Source: Dipteris shenzhenensis
Lineage: Eukaryota; Polypodiophyta; Polypodiopsida; Gleicheniales
Length of the DNA stretch: 64,000 nucleotides
Reading direction: 5' to 3' (one strand)
Assembly: GCA_047967505.1 (NCBI GenBank)
Contig: CM106539.1
The position numbers and the translations under genes were made by a program. The notes below the pieces were generated by a model. That model had not been told where the DNA came from, made no database searches, and saw only the letters and a list, made by a program, of their open reading frames with translations. Positions 12,178-22,179 of this stretch are shown in pieces (the stretch's first letter is position 1; each line of letters starts with the position of its first letter).

Positions 12178-12864
12178 GTGAAATACTTAGGACATATAAT
12201 ATCCCAAGAAGGGGTTTGTATGGACCCTGACAAAGTAAGGGCCATATTGGAATGGCCACATCCTACAAATCTAAAAGAATTACATATATTCTTAGGTTTA
12301 TTTAGATACTATAAGAGATTCATCCAAGATTATGCTAGGATTGCTGTTTTGATGACGGACCAGCTTAAGGGGAAGGGAAGCACCTTCATATGGGATGAAC
12401 CTCAAAAGAGAAGTTTTGAAAAATTATAGGTAACTATAGCGGCAGCTCTTGTCTTAAAAGTAGTGGATCCCAATGAACCATTCGTGGTTGAAACAGATGC
12501 CAGTAATTTTGTTGTTGGGATGGTACTTATACAAAAAGGTCAACCAGTGGCTTTTGAAAGAAAAAAGTTAGATCATGCCCAATGGAATTACTTGGCATAT
12601 GAGAAGGAACTATATGCTATAGTCTATGCTTTGAAAAAGTGGAGGCACTATTTATATGGTGCAAAATTTGAGATCATCTTTGATCAGGAGAGCTTTAAGT
12701 GGATTTGTAATCAGCCAGAGCTTAAAGGTAGAAAAGCTAGATGGGCTGAGTTAATGCAAGAGTTTGATATACAATTGACAGATAGGAAAGGGAAGTTCAA
12801 TGTAGTAGTAGACTCTCTTAGCCGAATGCCAATTGTTAATGAATTGAGTTTTACTCAATTTTAG
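12178..12864 (+). pseudogene. Chromovirus RT thumb and RNase H
   Basis: 12178-12429 carries KYLGHIISQEGV and LHIFLGLFRYYKRFI, the RT-RNase H connection. After one stop (12427-12429) the same frame continues at 12463-12864 with FVVETDASNF (first catalytic Asp), NYLAYEKELYAIVYALKKWR (catalytic Glu region) and VVVDSLSR (last Asp). The RNase H half is uninterrupted over about 130 codons, one of the best preserved parts of the element. Confidence 0.9.
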
Positions 12865-12909
12865 AATGATTTCCTAGAGTCCTTAAAGGGAAAATGTGAG
12901 CTTGATCCT

Positions 12910-13950
12910 CACTTCTCTGAAATATGGAAAGCAATTAAAAATAGGGATCCAACAAATCGAGAGGGTCTAAGGAGTCGCATGGAAATGGCGACACACCACA
13001 AGTTGGTGATAAAGGACTCAAGTGGAAAAAATATACTATTGAAGATGGCTACCTTTTCTACAAAGGTAGAGTATGTGTCCCAGATGATAATGACATTAGG
13101 CGCCAAATTATTTTTGAATGTCATGATAGTCTGAGTGTTGGACACCCGGGAATTCAAAAAACATACGTGCTTCTGAAAAGACAATTCTTTTGGCCCGGAA
13201 TAGGTAAGGACGTCCAAGATTATGTATTGAAGTGCCAAAAATGCCAGGTCAATTACGTTGAACGCTTTAGGGTAGGAGGTCTCCTACACCCATTGGAGAT
13301 TCCATCTGGTAAATGGGAAAGCATCTCCATGGATTTCATTGTGGGGTTACCTCGGACACAGAGGGGGCACAACTCTATGTGGGTAATTGTGGATCGGTTG
13401 ACCAAGATGGCTCATGTTATTCCTGTTAGTAAAGATGTTAAAACTCCAGAATTAGCTAGGCTATTTGTGGAGCATATCTATAGAATGTATGGGCTACCAA
13501 CTGGTATTGTTAGTGACTAGAATAGCAAATTTAACAGCCATTTTTGGAGGGTTGTGTTTAAGAGGTTGGAAACTTCATTGAATATGAGCACTGCGGATCA
13601 TCCACAGAGTGATGGTCAAACTGAAAGGGTCAATCAAATCATTGAGGATATGCTTCGAGCATATGTAAGTAAATGGCAAACTAATTGGAAATAGTATTTG
13701 CCCATATTAGAATTTGCATATAACAGTGCCAAACATTCAGCTACAGGTTTCAGTCCCATTCATGATGATGTATGGATTTCAACCAAGAGCCCCAATGATA
13801 GTGGGACTCAAAAAAGAGAAAGTTCAAGCGGCCAAAGACTTTCTTGAGGATATGAATCAAATGCTTAAGTTAGCTAAAGATAGTATAAGAAGAGCTCAAG
13901 ATAGAGCACGAAGTTATGCAAAACCCCCACCGTATAAAGTTGGAGTTTGA
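12910..13950 (+). pseudogene. Chromovirus integrase
   Basis: 13085-13270, partly out of frame, holds the HHCC zinc domain (C-Q-K-C-Q at about 13232). 13167-13520 holds WESISMDFIVGLPRTQ, VDRLTKMAHVIPV and LPTGIVSD (two catalytic Asp). After a stop it continues with DHPQSDGQTERVNQIIEDML (catalytic Glu). A frameshift near 13735 moves the rest to 13714-13950. At least two frame changes and two stops are present. Confidence 0.88.
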
Positions 13951-14392
13951 AGTAAATGAGAAAGTCTACCTTAAGGCACCTGAATCTTCAGAATCTCTAA
14001 AGATAGGTAAATGTCCGAAGTTGTCTCCTAGGTATTGTGGACCATTCACAATACTTAAGAGGATTAGAGAACTTGCTTACAAATTAGCCTTACTTGAGGG
14101 ATGTACAGTACATCCAGTTTTTCATGTTAGTAGGCTAAAAAGAAAATTAGGAGATGATGATAATCTCATTGGAAATGAAGTCCTAGTTGAACTCATTGAA
14201 CCTACATCTTTACCACATGAACTAGAAAGATTTTTTAGATAGACAAGAAAAAATAACGTGACACACAATATGGCAAGAATGTCTGGTTAAGTGGAAAGAT
14301 AGATCTGAAGAGAGTTCAACATGGGAAAGGGTAAGCAGTCTCCAAAGGAGGTTTCCCAACTTTGTTTTCGAGGATGTAAACCATTCTTAAGG
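13916..14392 (+). pseudogene. Integrase C-terminus and chromodomain remnant
   Basis: 14025-14145 encodes LSPRYCGPFTILKRI and HPVFHVSRLKRKL, the conserved C-terminal block that precedes the chromodomain in plant chromoviruses. After a stop and frame change, about 14275-14390 reads CLVKWKDRSEESSTWE, the central chromodomain signature (L-V-K-W...T-W-E), then ends in a stop at about 14390. The chromodomain targets integration to heterochromatin in this group; this places the element among chromoviruses. Confidence 0.85.
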
Positions 14393-14401
14393 GGAAGGGA
14401 A
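14389..14401 (+). other. Polypurine tract
   Basis: AAGGGGAAGGGAA lies directly against the start of the 3' LTR (TGTTA at 14402). It would prime plus-strand synthesis. Confidence 0.88.
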
Positions 14402-14696
14402 TGTTATATCAACCATAATCTCGGAATTGTCTGGTGTGGTTATGGTGAAGTGGGAAACTAGAGTGCTCGATGGTGCTTGCATCAATATGGAGTGCATAAG
14501 TAAGGCCTAAATGGGCATAGAGACTCTAAGGTCCAAATGGACACATGGCACTCAAGAGAACACCATGTGGTAGGAACTAGGCTAGGAGGGAGGATTCCAT
14601 AAGGAACTTGAGAAAAGGCAAGTTCATGTGACTAGAAGGGGAATCCGTGGCAGGATGGTTTATGGAGAGCTGAGCCCTTCTTGAGGTGTCACAACA
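14402..14696 (+). repeat. 3' LTR of the chromovirus
   Basis: Same length (295 bp) as the 5' LTR, with about 23 substitutions and no obvious indel. About 19 of these are transitions, as expected from decay of methylated cytosines. It ends ...GGTGTCACAACA and is followed by the right target copy GTGAC (14697-14701). Confidence 0.95.
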
Positions 14697-14777
14697 GTGA
14701 CACATATTGTACTTGGACCACTAGGTCCATCTACTTAGTGAGGTCCAAAATTAGATGGAGCTTATCCATGTACTTCA
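14697..14777 (+). repeat. 191-bp repeat, right part
   Basis: Continues the repeat interrupted at 8195 and matches 3557-3638 closely. Joining the two parts and removing one GTGAC gives 191 bp, equal to the uninterrupted copy at 3448-3638. Homology to the 3.4-kb copy ends after ACTTCATA in both copies. Confidence 0.88.
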
Positions 14778-14963
14778 TAAATTAATTTTTACATGTACTT
14801 TTGGACTAGTTTTTGGATAAAATTTAAGAAAAAACCCAAGCTTCAAAGCACAAATGAAAACATAAAAACAAGCAAATTTTTAGAGATTTTTGAAGGAGAT
14901 GAAACTAAAATTATAAAATTTAACGTGACAGATAAGTTACACAAAAAAATAAGATTCAACTGT

Positions 14964-15082
14964 TGTAAACTCTCTTAATATTTGTAATGGTGTTAACAAA
15001 CACCTTCAAAAGTTACAGTATTAAGCAAACTCTCATAATATTTATAAAGGTGTTAAGAAACACCAAAAGTTACAATAAGCCT
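14964..15082. repeat. Tandem duplication of about 58 bp with a hairpin motif
   Basis: AAACTCTC(T/A)TAATATTT...GGTGTTAA...AAACACC occurs twice. Each copy contains a small inverted repeat GGTGTT/AACACC. It lies in AT-rich DNA just before the copia LTR. Confidence 0.65.
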
Positions 15083-15122
15083 CTCATTGGAAGGCATTAA
15101 TAATTGCTCTTAATATCCTAGA

Positions 15123-15474
15123 TGTTGAGATATCGAGCTCCACTCGCGATATGCCAGGGTGACCGTTGTGTATTTATGTCACCGACTTGTTAGCTGGAGA
15201 TGCGGTTGGTACACCGCCCACGAATAATAGCTGGATGACAGCTATCCTTATCTACTCTAGTTTGTGGCTCAGTTAGTATGCCACCTTAGTTAGTTGAGTT
15301 TGGTTTGAGACCTACATATAGGGTTCTTCTATTTTCTTTGTACTAGAGTTCTTTTGGCTTTCACAACAAGAGGAGGAAAACTGTTTTCAGCCTCCACCTT
15401 TGTGTGTATTCCCCCATTGTGATTGTGAGAAAGCCTCAAGTGAGACTCCTTCCCTCTCTCCCACTATCTTTACA
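15123..15474 (+). repeat. 5' LTR of the copia element
   Basis: Begins TGTTGAGATATC and ends ATCTTTACA, immediately followed by the primer site. This gives 352 bp with TG...CA ends. The partner LTR is not in the window, so the left boundary is inferred from the TGTTG start. A possible TATA-like stretch (ACATATAGGG) lies near 15312. Confidence 0.75.
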
Positions 15475-15487
15475 TGGTATCAGAGCC
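15475..15487 (+). other. Primer binding site, initiator Met tRNA
   Basis: TGGTATCAGAGCC directly abuts the LTR end and is a perfect match to the usual plant copia site complementary to initiator Met tRNA. Confidence 0.95.
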
Positions 15488-16018
15488 TTGTTCGTGGTAA
15501 GGAGCTCAAGAAAGCAAACCAAGTTCATAGTGTCCTGGTAAGAGGACCAGTGTTGCTTTCCTTTTTCGAGTTTGGGAGCAAATCTCTGCAGGTAGCACAG
15601 CCGAAAGTGCAAGAGTGCACTGTCTCAGATTGAGACGCCCTTCGCAGTGTGGCGAGAGGGCATTATATGCTGCGGGTTAGGGCAAAGCCCTAGGTGACTT
15701 TATTTCTCTGATTCAAGGTCATTTCGGGGCCTGTTTTGGAGGCGGAAGTTCTCCGTAGGCACTCAAAAAAAGGCTCTGTTTTTGTTGTGCGACCACTGTT
15801 CTGCAGGTCGGTGAAAAGTTACCGCAGAAATTGCATCGTATGCCTGTGCGCAGAGACATTGGAAGTTGCAGATTCATGCTTGTTGCCTGTTGATGCAAAA
15901 TCGTCCTTAGGAAGTGATTGTGTGGTGAAATACCACTTTCATCAGTTTTGCAGATCTGCCCGTGTGAGGCAAAAGCTGTGTTTTTTTGTAGTGACAGAAT
16001 ATTTTGTAATGTTCTGTA

Positions 16019-17000
16019 ATGGCATCTGATTCTCTTTCAGAGATTGTCACTGAAAAGCTTGACAAGAACAACTTCCAGGCATGGAAGTTTAGAATGATGA
16101 ATTTCTTGATGGGAAAAGGCTATTGGGAGTTCATTACAGGAAATGAAGAAGAACCTGTTCTTTCTAATGTTCCCAATCAACAAGAAATGCAGGCATTCAA
16201 AGGATGGCATGAGAGAGCCAGGAAAGTTATGTATTGGCTGTCTATCAGTATTTCAGACTCCATGATTGTGCATATTCAGGATGCAAGTACACCAAAGGAG
16301 GCATGGGATACTTTGGCAAAAATGTACCATCACAAATATGCAAGCCAGGAAAATGCAGCTCAAGCAGGAGCTGCACAATGTGCAGAGAGAAAATATGAGC
16401 ATCAATGACTACCACATGAAGGTGAAGAAAATTGCAGATGCACTTGCTTCCATTGGGTCGCCAGTGGATGATGACGATCTAGTTTCTGTGACCTTGAATG
16501 GTCTAGGAAAGGATTATGCACAGTTCCGGACATCCATTGCCGTCCGTGAAAAATTTCCTGATTTTGAGGAGTTGATTGCTCTTCTAATTTCTAAAGAGCA
16601 GAGAAATGGTGGTGCATCTTCTTCAGCAGGCACTTCAAAAGAAACTGTCTTCTACTCAAATGCTGGCAGAGGTAGAGGCAGAGGTAGAGAAGGCCGATCT
16701 GCAGGCCGTGGTAGAAATCATAATATGCAGCAAATGGAAGAAAACCAGTCCTATGCAGGAGGACGTGGTAACTCTAGAGGCAGGGGGAGCCAAAGAGGTC
16801 GTGGTGGATGGCAGAGAGGCCAAAATGCAAACTGCAATGTTGAATGCTACTACTGTGGTAAAATGGGGCATATGGTTAAAGACTGCTACAAAAAGCAGTA
16901 TGACATTATGAATGGAAAATTGCAGCAAGGCAATTATGCATCCTCTAGTAGACAGGGTGATGACAGGAATGAGCATTTGTTTATGGTGCAGCATATGACA
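16019..17000 (+). pseudogene. Copia gag with one frameshift
   Basis: Starts MASDSLSEIVTEKLDKNNF with the W-K-F-R-M region typical of copia gag (UBN2-type). A single-base frameshift near 16345 moves the reading to the next frame, which continues ENMSINDYHMKVKKIADAL and LVSVTLNGLGKDYAQF. Then follow an Arg/Gly-rich linker (about 16660-16830) and a zinc knuckle CYYCGKMGHMVKDC (C-X2-C-X4-H-X4-C, about 16845-16888). Gag, protease and integrase share one frame after the shift. Confidence 0.9.
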
Positions 17001-17642
17001 AATTCTGTGACAAGTGCAGAAGAAAGCAATGATGTGTGGTATGTTGACTCAGGTGCGTCAAACCACATGACAGGTCATGCTGAATGGATGCAAGATGCAA
17101 GAAAAATGGAAAAACCAGGATTTGTGGAGACTGGTGATGATACTGCACATCCTATTGTGCAGATTGGCAAAATTCCTTTGTCTATGCAGGATGGGAAAAA
17201 GAAATACTTGTCTGATGTATTTCATGTCCCGAACATCACCAAGAACCTGGTTTCTGTTGGTCAGATGGTTGAGCAAGGCTTGCAGGTCAGATTTAATCCT
17301 CATGGATGCTTTGTTGAGGGTATGAAAAATAATGGTCGCTTGATAGCAAAAGGAAAGAAGAAGGGCAGGATGTTTACATTGGATGCGGACATGCCTGAAT
17401 TGAGTGTAGCAATGTTTGCACATGGGACCGGTGTAGTTGCAGATATTGATATCTGGCACAAACGCATTGGTCATGTTAATATACAACGACTTAAATCAAT
17501 GCAAGCCCAAAATATTGTTGCAGGATTGCCTAAATTCAAGGTTGCAGAAATGCACAAGGTTTGTGAAGCCTGTCAATTTGGGAAACAGGCAAGGAAACCT
17601 TTTCCTAGCATGTTCAAGAGAGTAAAAAGCCATTGGAATTAA
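17001..17642 (+). pseudogene. Copia protease and integrase zinc domain
   Basis: Same frame as the second part of gag. The protease active site is VWYVDSGASNHMTG near 17035, with all key residues kept. The pre-integrase zinc domain follows: WHKRIGHVN then CEACQFGKQARKPF (17455-17605, HHCC). The frame ends at a stop at 17640-17642 because of a frameshift near 17625. Confidence 0.9.
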
Positions 17643-18656
17643 TCCACTCTGATGTGTGGACTACTAAAGCTGCATCTATTGGTGGCTGTCACTATTTTGT
17701 CACATTTATTGATGACTTCAGCAGAAAACTTTGGGTGTATTTTATGAAAAAGAAAAGTGAAGTGTTTGGGCACTTCAAAGCTTTCAAAGCTATGGTTGAA
17801 AAAGAAACAGGCCTGCAAATAAAATGCCTAAGGTCAGATGGAGGGGGAGAGTACCTCTCAAATGAGTTTGCAAGGTTCTTGCAGGAGCATGGTATAAAGC
17901 AGCAATATTCATGCAGTCATACCCCACAGCAAAATGGAATTGCAGAAAGGAAAAATAGGCATATTGGAGGTATCTCGGGCTATGCTAAATGAAAAATATC
18001 TACCAGATTATTATTGGGCTGAAGCAGTTGCTACAGCAGTTTATATAATGAACAGGACTCCCACTGTAGCAATACATGGCATGACGCCAGAGGAGATGTA
18101 CATTGGTAGGAAACCAGATATTTCTCATTTGAAAATTTTTAGTTGCATTGCCTATGTCCATGTGCCAGATGAGTTGAGGTCCAAGTTGGATCCAAAAGCT
18201 GAGAAGTGCGTCTTTATTGGTTATTCTCTGCAGCAGAAAGGGTATAGATGCTATAACCCCTCTACTCGTAAGTTTACAGTGAGCAGAGATGTTGTTTTTG
18301 ATGAGATGAGCAGCTGGAATAAACCAGTAAATGTGATGATTGATGTAGATGCACAAAATGGTAATGCTGCATAGAATTCACAGCAGCAATCACAAAATAT
18401 CAGTGGACCTATAGTGTCCTCTAGTAGTGGTTCACATACCTTGCCATGGACAGGTAGATTGAGATCAGGAGAATCTCCTCAAAGCAATGCAGATAGTGGT
18501 ACGCAGGTATCACGAAAAGGAAAAGAGAAGGTAGATTAGCCCATGTTTGATGTGAATGCAGGTCACTCTTATGTGGATGGTGAATCCAGTGGCTCAGAGC
18601 AGAGCATTGATGTTGAGTTGGGTATTCCTTTTGTTGTTACACCTGGAGTTGTCTCT
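17633..18656 (+). pseudogene. Copia integrase core and linker, truncated
   Basis: 17633-17990 contains IHSDVWTTKAASIGG (Asp 1), FIDDFSRKLWVYFMKKKSE and CLRSDGGGEYLSNEF (Asp 2), then TPQQNGIAERKN (Glu). A frameshift near 17960 moves it to 17934-18374 with MNRTPTVAIHGMTPEE and CVFIGYS, the integrase C-terminal part. After a TAG at 18372-18374 the same frame runs to about 18656 through a Ser-rich linker and then stops at the foldback junction. RT never starts. Confidence 0.88.
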
Positions 18657-18751
18657 TGAGCATAACAACAAGCACTTGTGTTCTTTACCTTTCTTTGCAA
18701 TGGGGGTCCTGATTTTGGGGGGGTATGCCAAAAATTGATCAACAACATTAT

Positions 18752-19078
18752 TTGATGAATATAGTTTTAGTTGATGGAGAAAATGGACATGAAAACCATC
18801 TAAATTGGATCTTGCCGTTTGATTTGATATATGACATGACCCCATTTGGATATGCAAGTCCAAAGATACGGGGTCCTACTTTTAGGGCCTGAATGCCTAA
18901 AATAGGCAGCGCGTTAACGCGCTGCCTATTTTAGGCATTCAGGCCCTAAAAGTAGGACCCCATATCTTTGGACTTACAAACCAAATGGGATCATGTCAAA
19001 TATCAAATCGAACGACAAGAACCAATTTAGATGGTTTTCATGTCCATTTTCTCCATATATCAAAATTGTATGCATCAA
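18752..19078. repeat. Foldback unit 1, single-core palindrome of 327 bp
   Basis: Arms of about 163 bp are centred between 18915 and 18916 on GTTAAC. The inner ~90 bp form a perfect palindrome, with GGCAGCGCGTTAACGCGCTG at the middle. Outer arms match at most positions out to TTGATG.../...CATCAA. This is the short form; the other three units carry an extra central palindrome. Confidence 0.92.
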
Positions 19079-19103
19079 TATATACATATATGCATCAACA
19101 TAT

Positions 19104-19105
<2 letters not shown>

Positions 19106-19138
<33 letters not shown>
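19106..19138. repeat. (CA)n microsatellite
   Basis: About 16 uninterrupted CA units between foldback units 1 and 2, flanked by TATACA/TACATA variants. Confidence 0.9.
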
Positions 19139-19144
<6 letters not shown>

Positions 19145-19349
19145 CACATATAGATATATATGTATGTATATACATACATATATACATACTTACATACATA
19201 CAGCAAAATTAGGAAACCCGTTGGTTACCTATTTCATGCATTTTGTTGTCTCATGAGCATAAGAACAAGCACTTGTGTTCCTTACCTTTCTTTGCAATGG
19301 GGGTCTTGATTTTGGGGGGGGTATGCCAAAAATTGATAAACAACATTAT

Positions 19350-19783
19350 TTGATGAATATAGTTTTAGTTGATGGAGAAAATGGACATGATAACCATCTA
19401 AATTGGATCTTGCCATTCGGTTTGATATATGACATGACCCCATTCGGATATGCAAGTCCAAAGATACGGGGTGCTACTTTTAGGGCATGAATGCCTAAAA
19501 TAGGCAGCGCGTTAACGTGCTGCCTATTTCATGCATTTAGGCCTCAAAAGTAGGACCCCATTGTGTTGCCAATGGGGTCCTACTTTTGAGGCCTAAATGC
19601 ATTAAATAGGCAGCGCGTTAATGCGCTCCCTATTTTAGGCATTCAGGCCCTAAAAGTAGGACCCCATATCTTTGGACTTACAAATCCAAATGGGGTCATG
19701 TCATATATCAAATCAAACGGCAATAGCCAATTTAGATGATTTTCATGTCCATTTTCTCCATATATCAAAATTGTATGCATCAA
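19350..19783. repeat. Foldback unit 2, double-core palindrome of 434 bp
   Basis: The centre is a 6-base loop (19564-19569) between CCCCATTG and CAATGGGG. Two GTTAA(C/T) cores lie symmetrically on each side (19511 and 19617). The arms end at TTGATG and CATCAA at equal distance (216.5 bp) from the centre. Confidence 0.92.
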
Positions 19784-20002
19784 CATATACATCAATATAT
19801 ACATATGTATGTATGTATGTACATGCATATATATACATACATACATACATACAAACATCAAAAGTAAGACCCCATTGGTTTCCCATGTCATGCATTTTGT
19901 TGTCTCATGAGCATAAGAATAAGCACTTGTGTTCTTTACCTTTCTTTGCAATGGGGGTCTTGATTTTGGGGGGGTATGCCAAAAATTGATCAACAACATT
20001 AT

Positions 20003-20436
20003 TTGATGAATATAGTTTTAGTTGATGGAGAAAATGGACATGAAAACCATCTAAATTGGATCTTGCCGTTCGATTTGATATATGACATGACCCCATTTGG
20101 ATATGCAAGTCCAAAGATACGGGGTGCTACTTTTAGGGTCTGAATGCCTAAAATAGGCAGCGCGTTAATGCGCTGCCTATTTCATGCATTTAGGCCTCAA
20201 AAGTAGGACCCCATTGTGTTGCCAATGGGGTCCTACTTTTGAGGCCTAAATGCATGAAATAGGCAGCGCGTTAACGCGCTCCCTATTTTAGGCATTCAGG
20301 CCCTAAAAGTAGGACCCCGTATCTTTGGACTTACAAATCCAAATGGGGTCATGTCATATATCAAATCAAACAGCAAGAGCCAATTTAGATGATTTTCATG
20401 TCCATTTTCTCCATATATCAAAATTGTATACAGCAA
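20003..20436. repeat. Foldback unit 3, double-core palindrome of 434 bp
   Basis: Same structure and length as unit 2, with centre loop 20217-20222. It is nearly identical to unit 2 apart from scattered single-base changes. Confidence 0.92.
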
Positions 20437-20459
20437 TATATACATATATGCATCAACAT

Positions 20460-20471
<12 letters not shown>

Positions 20472-20509
<38 letters not shown>
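20472..20509. repeat. (TA)n microsatellite
   Basis: About 19 TA units between foldback units 3 and 4, followed by (TATG)n. The neighbouring array units carry CA or CATA repeats in the same place, so the microsatellite has changed type between units. Confidence 0.9.
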
Positions 20510-20521
<12 letters not shown>

Positions 20522-20711
20522 GTATGTACATGTATATATATATACATACATACATACTTACAAACATCAAAAGTAAGACCCCATTGGTTTCCCATGTCAT
20601 GCATTTTGTTGTCTCATGAGCATAAGAACAAGCACTTGTGTTCTTTACCTTTCTTTGCAATGGGGGTTTTGATTTTGAGGGGGTATGCCAAAAATTGATC
20701 AACAACATTAT

Positions 20712-21144
20712 TTGATGAATATAGTTTTAGTTGATGGAGAAAATGGACATGAAAACCATCTAAGGTGGATCTTGCCGTTCGATTTGATATATGACATGAC
20801 CCCATTTGGATATGCAAGTCCAAAGATACGGGGTACTACTTTTAGGGCCTGAATGCCTAAAATAGGCAACGCGTTAACACGCTGTCTATTTCATGCATTT
20901 AGGCCTCAAAACTAGGACCCCATTGTGTTGCCAATGGGGTCCTACTTTTGAGGCCTAAATGCATGAAATAGGTAGCGCATTAACGCGCTACTATTTTAGG
21001 CATTCAGGCCCTAAAAGTAGGACCCCATATCTTTGGACTTACAAATCCAAATAGGATCATGTCATATATCAAATCAAACGACAAGAACCAATTTAGATGG
21101 TTTTCATGTCCATTTTCTCCATATATCAAAATTGTATGCATCAA
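20712..21144. repeat. Foldback unit 4, double-core palindrome
   Basis: Same design as units 2 and 3, centre loop 20926-20931, with a few more substitutions and a one-base deletion in the right arm. Confidence 0.9.
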
Positions 21145-21185
21145 TATATACATCAATATATACATATATGTATCAACATATACAT

Positions 21186-21223
21186 ATACATATATATATA
21201 TATACATACATACATACATACAT

Positions 21224-21254
<31 letters not shown>

Positions 21255-21570
21255 TACATACATACATACATACATTTATACATACATACAAACATCAAAA
21301 GTAAGACCCCATTGGTTGCCTATGTCATGCATTTTGTTGTCTCATGAGCATAAGAACAAGCACTTGTGTTCCTTACCTTTCTTTGCAATGGGGGTCTTGA
21401 TTTTGGTGGGGTATGCCAAAAATTGATCAACAACATTATTTGATGCATATAGTTTTAGTAGTTTTAGTACACATACATACATACATACATACATATGTGT
21501 GTGTGTGTACATACATACATGGATGCATGCATGCATGCATGCATACATACATACATACATATTGATGCAT
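21186..21570. repeat. CATA/CA microsatellites and truncated fifth unit
   Basis: (CATA)n with a short (CA)n runs at 21186-21290, then linker, then a left-arm stub (about 21440-21470). This is followed by more CATA, GTGTGTGT and (CATG)n at 21472-21570. It marks the degraded right end of the foldback array. Confidence 0.85.
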
Positions 21571-21693
21571 ATAGTTTTACTAGATGGAGAAAATAGGCCC
21601 TACTCTGATTTTTGTGGAGAGACACAACTAGACAAATAGAGCAAGTCCAAGGGGTCACTGGGGACACCCCCGGCAAATGGAGATGCCCGGTAT

Positions 21694-22176
21694 GCAATTT
21701 TAGCACCAATTTTGGGATGTAAGCTGCATAGTCATGTCCAAAAAAAGTTGTCAATTCTTGCATTAAATGTAGGGTGGTGAATATATCCTAATCTGTCATG
21801 GGGCTGGAGAAGACGGAGGCAAAAAATTGAACCTCCAAAAAGACTTCTTTTACCAGTCTATGGGGACCGTGGCTCTTACTAGTGTTGAGAGTGGACAAGA
21901 CAGCTACCGTTGGTGTGATATGGGAATCTCCCAATCTGCAATTTTAGCACCAATTTTGGGATATAAACTACATAGTTAGGTCCAAAAAAGTTGTGTCAAT
22001 TCTTGCATTAAATGTAGGGTGATGAATATATCCTATTTCATCAGGGGGCCTGCAGAAGACGGAGGGAAAAAATTGAACCTCCAAAAAGACTTCTTTTACC
22101 AGTCTATGGGGCCTAGCTCTTACTAGCATTGAGAGTGGACAAGATAGCTACCGCTGGTGTGATATGGGAATCTCCA
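21694..22176. repeat. Tandem duplication, period 244 bp
   Basis: GCAATTTTAGCACCAATTTT starts at 21694 and again at 21938. Both copies run through TTGAACCTCCAAAAAGACTT and end GATATGGGAATCTCC. They are about 90% alike by eye. No reading frame is shared, so it is probably non-coding. Confidence 0.88.
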
Positions 22177-22179
22177 AGT

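Larger units (their letters stand above)
8196..14696 (+). mobile_element. Complete Ty3/gypsy chromovirus with LTRs and 5-bp target duplication
   Basis: This is a 6501-bp element. It has two 295-bp LTRs (8196-8490 and 14402-14696), both TG...CA; an initiator-Met tRNA primer site right after the left LTR; gag, protease, RT, RNase H and integrase in Ty3 order; a chromodomain remnant at the end of pol; and a purine tract abutting the right LTR. GTGAC flanks it on both sides (8191-8195 and 14697-14701). The LTRs differ at about 23 of 295 positions by eye (about 92% identity), mostly transitions, so the insertion is old. Pol has several frameshifts and stops; the copy is defective. Confidence 0.97.
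15123..18656 (+). mobile_element. Ty1/copia retrotransposon, 3' half missing
   Basis: It has a 5' LTR, Met-tRNA primer site, leader, gag, protease and integrase in the copia order (integrase before RT). The reading stops at about 18656, where the foldback array begins, so RT, RNase H and the 3' LTR are absent from this side and do not reappear after the array. Three frameshifts and two in-frame stops are visible, otherwise it is well preserved and probably younger than the Ty3 relics. Confidence 0.92.
18657..21595. repeat. Tandem array of large foldback units
   Basis: Four large inverted repeats alternate with a conserved linker of about 170 bp (GTTGTCTCATGAGCATAAG ... GGGGTATGCCAAAAATTGA) and microsatellites. 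Left-arm starts are at 18752, 19350, 20003 and 20712, so the spacing is 598, 653 and 709 bp. A fifth unit is only a left-arm stub (21440-21470 and 21562-21595). The linker itself has inverted segments (AAGACCCCATTG / CAATGGGGGTCTT). No coding potential beyond frames created by the repeats. The array starts at a short shared stretch (GTTGTCTC) with the copia element. Confidence 0.9.

Noticed and set aside
18985-21426. Many open frames of 60-118 codons on both strands over the foldback array
   Set aside because: They repeat with each unit, run through microsatellites and are mirrored on the other strand by the palindrome. This is a by-product of the repeat, not coding sequence.
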